From Chiridota heheva (Eukaryota > Echinodermata > Holothuroidea > Apodida > Chiridotidae), in NCBI GenBank assembly GCA_020152595.1, contig JAIGNY010004469.1:180157-244156 (forward strand): a stretch of 64,000 bases of DNA. Direction: 5' to 3'. A model generated the notes under the pieces. That model saw only the letters and a program-made list of their open reading frames with translations, searched no databases and was not told where the DNA came from. The position numbers and the translations under genes were made by a program. Numbering within the stretch: position 1 is the first letter of the stretch; each line of letters starts with the position of its first letter. Shown here one piece after another: positions 54,640-64,000 of the stretch.

Positions 54640-57130
54640 GGCGCTCGGATAACCTATAATATTAAAGCAGTATTATGAGGGCTGGGGCAACCTATCGCAA
54701 ACAATAATGGGAAAGGCCTGAGCGGAGTGATGTAGTCAGAGGGCTGTGCCGCGTCTCCTTGTCACTAACTGTCAGTCTGTCAATATTGTGATACTGTTTT
54801 CATCTGGATGTGCTTGAAGATAATCTGAATGATCCAAGGTGCTTCCAAGTTCCAAACAGAAATCAAGTTATATCAATTTACTGCAAATTTTCCATTCACC
54901 AATTCCATTCCCTCTTCTGTGTGAATTAACCGTTTTCAGGATTTTCAGGAAAGGCTGAATGTTTAATACAGGGTCTTATATGAGGCTTCACATGGGTTGT
55001 ATAACCCAATAAATAACCAAATGTGGCACCACCATAGTACTAGAGAGTCCCCAACCAGTCCCCAAATTATTGGATTAGTTTAGTGTTACAGAACACATTA
55101 CTTTGCGAATGCAGGACATTTATGTGTATCTTGCAGGTCTGTTACAATAAGCCTGTCTGCTATTTCAATTAAAAAAGTGGCTCCATCAGATCTACAGTAA
55201 CCTAAAACACACATTACATACAAAACTGTTATGTCTATCCTTGTTTGAGGCAGATGAATTTATAAAAGAATAATTAGGGGATAAATGGTACACAAATACA
55301 AACATTTACATAACACTTAAAAAAAGTCAAAGAAAATATTTTTTTGATAGTATAATTTATTTATCTCTTTTGGTTCAAATGTAAATCTTGTTTCTACTTC
55401 ATCACAAATAAGTGAAATAAACTGTGGGGGATGGGGAGTACCCCCCTGGGGTGGCGAGGAGTATCGCCGGTTGGGATCTACAGTACAAAAATGACGGCTG
55501 AACACACAAAAACTTGAAAGCACAAGTACATAAGTTTTAATGAAACCAACTTCCAATATCCCACATACACAGTATGTAATAACATCTTAACAAAATACTC
55601 TATATCTTTATGCATGATATCAAAACACTTATTGAGAACTTGGTTAGTTACATGTTACACAATCCTCAGCTACTAACTCAACACCGGAAACACATGCCTT
55701 TCCTAAAAATAAAAAAAAACATAGACCAATGAACTGCAGTTCAACACAGCTGTATACAGCTGTACACAAGAAACACCCAAAACCAACTCATTATTTTGTT
55801 GACAAAAAATAATGCCAAGACAGCAAGAACTCTTGTCTTCACTCTAGATTCCTATTCCACCCTAACTGGGACCAGCTAATCTAAAATTACCCACGATACC
55901 CTTGGAAAATTTCATTATATATGAAACCATGAAAAACAACAATAACAATCAATACCAACACAAAGAATAACACTGGTACAGACAGGTCCCTAATTAAATA
56001 AATCAACGTCTTCCGACTCTTTACTAGTACACAGAACATATAATCTTACAAAAATTTAAGAATATCGCTGTACTCAATTTCATCTCCTAAACTGTCACAG
56101 TACAGGCGGCCTATATTCTTTTAAACAACCTAAACTGAACCACTTTCATAATATACTGTATATGCATAGTAACAAAATACAAATAAAAATAATCAATTTA
56201 ATCAATACATTTTCAATATCATCAACCATATGATAATCACAGGCCTAGCGAAAGAGAAAGGTTATCCAGCACATCATCTTTCTGAATGAGACTTCATTTC
56301 TCATTTCGTAATAAATACCTAAATTCACAATACAGGGCCCAAAAATTACATGGTACACAACAAGATTCTCTTCCAATCCACAATCCTTTGACTTCCACTC
56401 GAGATCGCTATGCTTGGGACATTGCTATGCTCTTGAATAGAATTGGAATTATTCTTTTATACGCTTCAAATATACCTTCACTCGCTACACTTAATACTGC
56501 AATAGATATTACGATTTGCCTGGCATCATACACATCAATGTCAGAGCAAAGAGCTTGCTGATACTGTACAACCACAATTTTCTGTAAACTCCAAATCTAC
56601 CAATGCCACAAAGCTTATACTTCATCTACAATGCTGACAAACCAGGGAGTTGTTACTTTGACTGGAGATGAAACTTGCAAATTGTTATTACCACTTCCCA
56701 ACAACCACACGCTGATTTCCAAGCTATTAAATGCTTTTACCCACTGTCCGCCTAAAAACTTTTTATTTTAATCACCAAGGATACCTCTCCCGTCAAAGTA
56801 ACAACTCCCTGGACAAACCAGTTTACTTCCACAGTGAACCACACTGTTCTTAACATAACGTAATATTACTTTCAGCAAATGGTGACGCCATCTTGATGAA
56901 GGTTGCAATTAACTTACGAAAACTTGTCAAAATTCACTCTACAAACATCGCAAGTGTTATCAATACAGTTAAACACAATGAAGAATTACTGGGGATACAT
57001 TTGATTATGGAAATTGACAAATTTAGTTGAAATATAGCTCACAAAAAGGGATAACGATTTTGGAACTCAAAGTCCGGAGCTGCTGGCAACCGATATTGGT
57101 CCTCATGCAATGACTCCAGCCAGCAAACTG
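54640..57130. other. Long quiet AT-rich stretch, no gene called
   Basis: No reverse transcriptase, terminal repeat or tandem array. Scattered AATAAA/TTTATT motifs would allow it to be untranslated or intronic sequence of a gene outside the window, but nothing here proves that. Frames at 55317-55556 (minus) and 56286-56561 (plus) have no recognisable domain. Confidence 0.45.
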
Positions 57131-57136
57131 AAGCCT

Positions 57137-57185
57137 GACGACGACGACGACGACGAGTAAACACACAATTACAATGACGGGGTCA
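57137..57185 (-). mobile_element. SINE 3'-end fragment
   Basis: GACGACGACGACGACGACGA (inverse of the SINE tail) followed by GTAAACACACAATTACAATG and ACGGGGTC, matching 20840-20880 inverted. Only the last 50 bp remain, as expected for extreme 5' truncation. Confidence 0.75.
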
Positions 57186-57189
57186 GGAT

Positions 57190-59250
57190 GCTGCCTGGAT
57201 CCCTGCTGTTGACAAGTACAGTAGGCCTTTTGTCAACATGGCACTGTTTGTTTACACACTGCATCTCAAAAAGGTCAATGTCACTAAGCAGTAAATTCAA
57301 AGCAAACGGTGGTGCTCCAGCACAATTGCATGAATAATTATACAAGATAACAAATTTGCACTTCACAACATAAGCAATGCATTAAACCCTTCATATGTAT
57401 AAGTGCTTTAAAGAAGCAGCATCTTATGCTAAATTGCTTTAAAATCCATGGAAAAGAGCAACAAAAAATAAATTGACCATTTAAGAGCAATTTTGAATTT
57501 TCTGGCCACAATATGCAAATTTTTGTTCCTCTTTTATGTTCCTCTTCTGATGTATGAGTGGGTGGAAGTTCCTATTTCCTTATGTAACCCCTTTGTTTTG
57601 TTTTTTAATTCATTGTCACACATTTTTTTAAAAGATGGAAAGGAATTTCAACCAAATGTTTTTAAGTGTTGACTATACCCTTAACCATAATCTAGCAGGA
57701 ATAGACTTTGTCCTCATTTTCAAGAATTAAAATTTAGCAGGGAAGAAAATATAAAGAATTGCATAAAGCTTTTCACCTACCCATCCGTAGACTTTTAAAC
57801 TTTGATTTGGACTACGGGTATATTTTACTTTACATCTGAGCAAGCTTTATATGTTTGCTTTAAAGGACCAGACATCAGTTAATAATGTAAATTAAATTTA
57901 GTTTTTCAAATTGAGTATTTTGAAGCTTTATGAAATAACACAACCAATTATTGTTCACAAAATACAGTGTTAGTTGTCTCGTGAGTGAGACTGCCCTTCA
58001 TTTACTGTTTTTGTCTTCTTCAAAATTGTAGTATAGAATAGTTTCAAAGAGAGCAACTAGCTTTGTTTTTTCTTTGCCATATCCCACAGTGAAAAATAAA
58101 TTATCTAGGTCAATAGGTCAAAAAGACAATCTATTACACTATAAAAATATTTTATATCATACTGCATTACATCACATAATATACATATCCTAATAAAGCT
58201 CAAATTTTAATTTGCTACTGTTTGTCTAAAACTTGATATGCTTTTTAACTAGACTTCCTTGTCAATATTTTCTTGCACCAAACTATAAGGTAAATGTTGA
58301 AGATGTCACTAGTCTTTCATGAGAGCCTTCAAAGTATGTGTCTATTAAGTGCTACAAATAAAAGACTATTCGATATCAACAAATCTATCAATGCCTCACC
58401 CTGGTGTCAGAAAATGGAGAAAAAAATCATCAATATATTCTAAAAGAATCCTTAAAAAGTTACACTTATTTTCCTGCTCCTCTCCATCATTTTCTCTTTG
58501 TACAGCACATAGAAATGCTTAATACAATTTTGCACTATACAAATTAATTGTTTTATAATAATAACATTATTGGTAAAGATGGTAATTATTGATCATTAAA
58601 CAGTTACATGGCACGTAAATTTTTCTATTAAATTTGAGTTTTCTAAAGGACTGATAATGATAGTTTGCATAAGACATTAAATTATCTGCATCTTGTTAAA
58701 CTTTTCTTTTAATGCAAAAATATTGTGGTACCCATATTCATGTCTTACACTGCTCCAATATCAAAATGTACTGATCAAATTCATTACTGCAGGTAAAACA
58801 AAAAAAAAGATATAATATGAAAGAATCATCTCATGAAACAATATTTCACATATAGCAACACGTCTTTCATTTTATCATGTATGAAGTATGCTGTAAAAAA
58901 TCAGGATGGATGGAGACATCATTCGATGCTGTTTAATTGTCAGTCACAGCATTCACAGCATTCTTCTTCAGTTGGTGTTGCTGTAGCACGCATGCAACCT
59001 AAATGACTGATGGATAAATACGGATCTACTGTAGTCCTGATAACTGCACTTATTTGAGCACATTTTTTCTTTTAGAAATATAGTACTTATTTGATTTCTC
59101 TCTTGCTCTGCCACAATCTTTGAGGGAAAGTAAAAGGTAGTGATAAGTTAATATCAAGACAATGTAATGCTGCAGTAGTTGTGCACTGTTCCTCTCAAAC
59201 TGTCAAACAACTGAGAAATATTTGAAAACAAGTTTAACATCAAATGATAC
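57190..59250. other. Quiet AT-rich stretch, no gene called
   Basis: No repeat family or coding signal recognised. Confidence 0.45.
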
Positions 59251-59257
59251 TGTAGAC

Positions 59258-61300
59258 TATGAATAATAATAATAATAATAAATAAGATTTCTAATGCGCA
59301 CTTATCCACCCAGAAGGTGCTCAAGGCGCCGTACAATGTGAAAAACATAAAGGAATAACAATACAAAATTAACAAAAACATACATGGGCCTACACACGCA
59401 CATACACCCATATATGTATACACACACGCACATACACCCATATATGTATACACAAAAACAACATTAAATAAAAGCTTTGGACATGAGATGTGTTTTTAGA
59501 TTTGTTTTAAAAATTGCAAGAGAATTGGATGATCTGACATGAAGGGGTAATTGATTCCACAACCGTGGTGCAGCTATACCAAAAGACCTATCACCCCATG
59601 AGTGGTTAGATTTTTGTTCACATAAAAGTAATTTGTCACTGGATCGAAGAGCACGAGTAGGAATATATGATTTTAAAAGGTCAGAGATATAATTTGGAGC
59701 ACACCCAATCAACGATTTGTAAACAATAAGCAGTATTTTATTTATTATCCTATATGACACAAGGAGCCAATGCAAGTCTTTTAGGATTGGAGTAATGTGA
59801 CAAGATTTCTTTGAGAGTGTTACAAGGCGTGCAGCAGACTTTTGAATCTGTTGAAGACGGTGAATTTGTTTTTGAGGAAGACCATACAGTAGAGAATTTC
59901 CCATATCTAGACGTAAAGTTACAAAGAAATGTATGATTTAAACAGTAGCAGTAGAGTCAAGATATTTCCTTATTTTACCAATGTCTCGAAGATGAAAAGC
60001 AGCAGTGCGGGTAACCCGTGAAATATGAGAGTTCATACTCATCAGCTCATGATTGAATCAAAGATGACACCTAGGTTACGTGCTTGAGAGTGAGATTTGA
60101 TATTAGAATCACCAATGACAATATCTGGCATTGTAAATTTTGCAAGTTTTTGTCGAGATCCAATTAACATATACATTGTTTTGTCATCATTTAGTTTTAA
60201 AAAGTTTTGTTTCATCCAAATACGAATATCTCTAATACAATTTTCTGAGCATTGGATGGTTGAAACACTATGTTGCTGCAAAGCTTTGAAGGAAAGAGAA
60301 ATTTGTGTATCGTCAGCGTAGACGTGATAAGCAAGATTATATTTCATTACAATGTCACGGATAGGATATGTATATATTGTAAACCATTGTGGTCCTAGAA
60401 CAGAACCTTGTGGTGCAGAAAAATCCAGAAAAACAGGTACAGATACATCATCCCCTATACACACATACTGAGGCCTATGGAATAAGTAAGAATGGCATTA
60501 TTTCAATGCAATATCATTAACTCCAATGTAGTCCCTTAGACGTGAAAGCAAAATAATATGATCAACAGTATCGAAAGCGGCACTTAAGTTTTACAAAATC
60601 AAAGCAGTTACTTTACCATCATCCATTGCGGATAAAATATCATTGTTAACTCTAAGTAATGCCGTTTTAATACCATGGTGTGCTTTGTAAGCAGATTGAA
60701 ATGGATCTGATAACATATTGATATGCACATGATTTGAAAGTCTAGAGGATACAACACGCTCAATTGTTTTACCCAAGAATTTTAAATTTGCAACAGGTCT
60801 GTAATTCTTCAAAACCTCCCGATCAAGGCCAACCTTTTTCAGGAGGGGACGAACGTCAGAACGTGTGCAAGCTTTAGACTGTCAGGAAAACACCCATTTT
60901 CTAGAGATCTATTTACAATATCAGTGAAATATAGTATAAAAATATCAATACATTGTTTAATCAAGGAAGTAGGTACAGGGTCAAGTTTACATGATTTTGA
61001 TGGTGATTTTATAATGATATTGCATATTTCATCCTCACACGCAGGTTGAAATACAGAAGTATTTTCTCTAAACATTTGGAGCAGTACAAATAGAATCAGT
61101 AGTATTCATATCAAAGGATTGCCGAATAGTTTCAATCTTATCAACAAAACAGTTTGAAAATGTTTCTGCAAGAGTTTTGTCAGAATCTGAAGTGGGAAGG
61201 ACTGGTTTTTTAGACTTGTGCAAAAGGCTGTTAACAATAAAATATAACATGTGAGGTAAGAAAAGTAATGATGGCTTTGCTATACAAATCACTTACGTTT
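59258..61300 (-). pseudogene. L2-like LINE, decayed
   Basis: Minus strand, 3' end on the left. The (AAT)n tail (59262-59282) is followed by an inverse 3' UTR with GCGCCTTGAGCACCTTCTGG. Coding blocks in transcription order: a PDSDKTLAETFSNCF-like region (61190), SPSKSCKLDPVPTSLI (about 60990), KNYRPVANLKFLGKTIERV (60800), LSAAFDTVDH (60570), APQGSVLGP (about 60410), an intact YADD box (60309-60320), ARNLGVIFDS, SAARLVT, HITPILKDLHWL and FGIAAPRLWNQLPLHV (59570). Frameshifts and stops separate them and the endonuclease is missing. The last 146 codons (59464-59904) are open. Confidence 0.9.
59388..59455 (+). repeat. 30-bp tandem duplication in the LINE 3' region
   Basis: CACACGCACATACACCCATA plus TATGTATA occurs twice (about 59393 and 59423), probably by slippage in a CA-rich 3' UTR. 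Confidence 0.8.
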
Positions 61301-61304
61301 TTCT

Positions 61305-61790
61305 ATACAAACAATTTTGACCAAATGTGTTTGTAATAGAAGTTTTGAGCTCCATCAGTGTTTGAGCAGAAGCAGAATTCAAGCATTTTTGCAAGTAGCA
61401 CAAAGAGTAATTTTAAGTACATAAGACAACATTTTAACAATCTAAACATTGACCCTTCTTACATTCTGGGCTACATAAATAAGCGATTTGTAAAAATATA
61501 CATCTTTTTAGCCCTAATATAAACTGCTCTAAAATGAAAATGATTTGTTATTTCTAGATTTACAGTATAGGAGCCTTGAAGCAGCATGAATGAAAGCAAT
61601 TTGTGTAAATCAATTGTTAGCTTTCTTGAATGAATGTATGAAAGTGAGGAAAATGACTGCAATATAATAACAGAAATATGTATAAAAGAGAGTAACACTC
61701 CATATGGAACCGAACTACACCCAATTTATACTATTTTCAATCTACGAAAACAATATGACAGAATAAATGAACTATATATAGTGACAAGAT
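61305..61790. other. No feature recognised
   Basis: AT-rich sequence to the right of the LINE. It may include unrecognisable 5' LINE sequence. Confidence 0.4.
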
Positions 61791-61794
61791 TTGT

Positions 61795-62190
61795 CTTTGT
61801 TGCCCTAAAATGGCTGAAAATCAACACAAACTGACAAAATCAGAAACTTTAAGTGATGATAAGAAGATAATTTGAAATGCTGATGTTCAAATTTACTCAT
61901 ATAAGCATTATAGGGTTACCGTTTCTAAACAGACAGAAGAGAAATTTCGCCTGAAAATTCGGGGAAAGTTGTGAAGGCGTTCATTGGTGAAGCATTGGTA
62001 TAAAGATTTCGTGTTTTTTTTTTTTTGCCACAACTGCCGAAAGTGGCTTAAAATCAATACAAAAATCCAAAGAACAACTTTCTAAATTATAATTCTAAAA
62101 TCTACTAATATAAGCATTTTGGATTACCATTTCTAAACAGGCAAAGGAGAAATTCAGAAATTTTGGTTAAAATTGTTAGGTTTATGGACG
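61795..62190 (-). repeat. About 208-bp tandem repeat of the TTTCTAAACAGGC family
   Basis: ATATAAGCATTATAGGGTTAC with TTTCTAAACAGACAG (about 61900) and ATATAAGCATTTTGGATTAC with TTTCTAAACAGGCA (about 62108) lie some 208 bp apart, with matching GGCTGAAAATCAACACAAA / GGCTTAAAATCAATACAAA blocks. This is the inverse of the family at 33340-33915 and 48740-48830. Confidence 0.6.
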
Positions 62191-62394
62191 CAGCTCTGGA
62201 TGGTTGCCAAGTCCAGGCAGCCAGAGGCGAAGATTTTTAGTTTTTGATGCTTTAAAATAGTCCATGAGCATCGGGGCTCTGGGTTTTAAACGTGTGTGGG
62301 TGAGTATCCTTCAATCCTAGTTCCCGAACCCGGGCCTAATCAGCATCGTACTGAGTGGAGTGGAAATACTTATGTAGACTCGGGCATGATTGTA

Positions 62395-62612
62395 CGAAAG
62401 CCCATTAGGGTCATGAATAAATCAAACAAGTTTTTTGGATGCAAAAAATAAAAGTTTTGAATGCAAAAAAACAAAAAGTTTGGAGAAAAAAAATTGAATG
62501 TAAAAAAAAAAATTGAATGTAAAAAAAAAAAATTGAATGCAAAAGAAAAATAATTGAATATAAACAAACAAAAAGTTTTGAATGTGAAAGAAAAAGTTTT
62601 GAATATAACAAC
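62395..62612 (+). repeat. A-rich AAAAGTTTTGAATGCAAAA repeat, locus 2
   Basis: Same unit and same left junction (CGAAAGCCCATTAGGGTCAT) as 49262-49595. About ten degenerate units including AAAAATTGAATGTAAAAAA. Confidence 0.85.
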
Positions 62613-62614
62613 AT

Positions 62615-64000
62615 TTGGGATACTGCGCTCTTTTCCCGTCTGGCTACGCCACTGATGCGAACTATTACTCAAAACCACATACTGACAGTGGCGCAGCTTT
62701 ACTCTTTGGTTTAGGGGACGGGCACTGTGGGCACAAGAAGGAAAATGAATGTCATTCTCTTAAAATAATGTAAATTAAGTTTGTTTTTTATATTGATTTA
62801 ATATGTGGCAAAACCAACTTTCATTTGGGTAACGCCATAACTTTTTAGGGGATGTGCCCCATGATCCCAACCCTTTTGGATGATAATGAACACTTAAAAG
62901 ACTGGACAATCAATGATTTGTTTACAAATACAATATAATCAAACAACTTGAGTGACCATTTTCACAACATTCCATACTTCGTTATATATAACAATTCGTT
63001 ATATATAACAATTAAATTTCTTCAAGCCAGATATCAATTAATATAGTTTCGTTTACTGTATAATGTCTTCCTCAAAACTACGATGACTGCAAACTATGTT
63101 GGGCCAGCGTTAGCAAAAGGTTGGAATTTACGTTGGCCCTTGGTTGGTAAAATACCTTTTTACAGGAATATTCCCGTGGATTTTCATTATCATAATTTCA
63201 TATATATGATAGAGGACTATTACACAAACACCTTGGTTTAACAATCATCTTGCTATATCTTTTTCCGTTTAGGAGTTACCAGGTTACTGCATTTCAATAA
63301 CTGTACGAGTGTGTTGAAAAGTGACCTGTGCACAATGTGATGTAATAAATACAAATCCAAGACAATTGTTGTTTTAATTATTTCCTTTGAAAATTAATTT
63401 CCTCTTTCTAAATTACTGGAAGCATCTTTTTTTAATTACTGAGATGGTGTATAAAATGCACTTTACAAGAACGAGACTCCCCATTTGCTTATCAGTTAGG
63501 AACATGACCTTGCTATATGACCGTTACTCCGATATTATTAATTTCTGAGCATTTGACCCGAAGTTCGAATTGAGCGTTTCAGGGTTTGTAAAACGATCAC
63601 TCCTGAATAAATCCGGATAATTCAAATTGCTCTAACTTATGCAGTTTCATTGTTCGTCACTATAGGAGATGATTAGATGACGTACAAGACAATATATTTC
63701 GGATTGAATCGAAATCCGAGCATTTTCAGTCTCGGTAAACTTCTCAAAATAAAGATTTTACGTGGCTCATTTTGTGAAGATCTTTGAAAAGGTAAGATTC
63801 ATCAATCGTTTTTCTGATCTGTGAAGGTCACTTTTCTTTATAGTAGAAAACTTTTTATTAGGCTCAATATGCTTTTGTAAAGTGAATTATTAGTGTCGTC
63901 AAATTTAATCCATCTTCAGCTCAGGGTAAATGCCATTCCAAATTCTCACCTTTTAGACCTTATTCCTTCCTAACGTGATAAGGTGTATCTTTTCTGTAAC
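62615..64000. other. No gene; 17-bp duplication near 62981
   Basis: CGTTATATATAACAATT occurs twice in tandem (62981-63014) with a palindromic GTTATATATAAC core. Otherwise featureless to the window end. Confidence 0.5.

Overview
This window is eukaryotic. It has no operons, no compact gene arrangement and no intact open frame of convincing length. It is AT-rich, microsatellite-rich and full of decayed transposons. The mix of L2/CR1-like and RTE-like LINEs, a tRNA-headed SINE, hAT, piggyBac-like and Polinton-like elements, THAP fragments and many AGGCCTA / CCTAACGTTAGG motifs fits a marine invertebrate animal. An invertebrate deuterostome such as an echinoderm, hemichordate or amphioxus is my inference, not a demonstrated fact.

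Layout. 1-7.2 kb: a TTAA-flanked MITE, two diverged 420-bp direct copies, an 81-bp minisatellite and a possible 2.15-kb inverted-repeat element. 7.7-10.1 kb: two copies of one non-autonomous hAT family, each with a perfect 8-bp target duplication. 10.1-16.5 kb: mostly unique, no gene recognised. 17.1-18.0 kb: a 0.9-kb (TA)n tract. 19.9-25.2 kb: a THAP-domain pseudo-exon with its promoter, a full SINE, a minus-strand LINE broken by a small hAT-like MITE, and a foldback element whose arms are inverted minisatellites. 25.2-31.3 kb: an RTE-like LINE nested in a MITE, then an L2-like LINE. 31.6-41.4 kb: further MITEs, a second THAP fragment, a SINE inside a minisatellite, a gag/protease remnant and a LINE tail. 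41.58-47.02 kb: the most striking object, a 5.4-kb gene-less element with about 0.55-kb terminal inverted repeats, AG...CT termini and a 6-bp target duplication (AGTATA), which matches the terminal hallmarks of Polintons/Mavericks. 47-64 kb: minisatellites, a long quiet AT-rich stretch and one more L2-like LINE.

No host gene can be called with confidence. The coding traces belong to reverse transcriptases, a gag/protease remnant and THAP domains, all broken. The best candidates for unrecognised host exons are at 34916-35246 (minus) and, much more weakly, 12907-13125 (minus). The value of the window is as a record of nested insertion: several events can be ordered because target duplications or interrupted reading frames are still legible.
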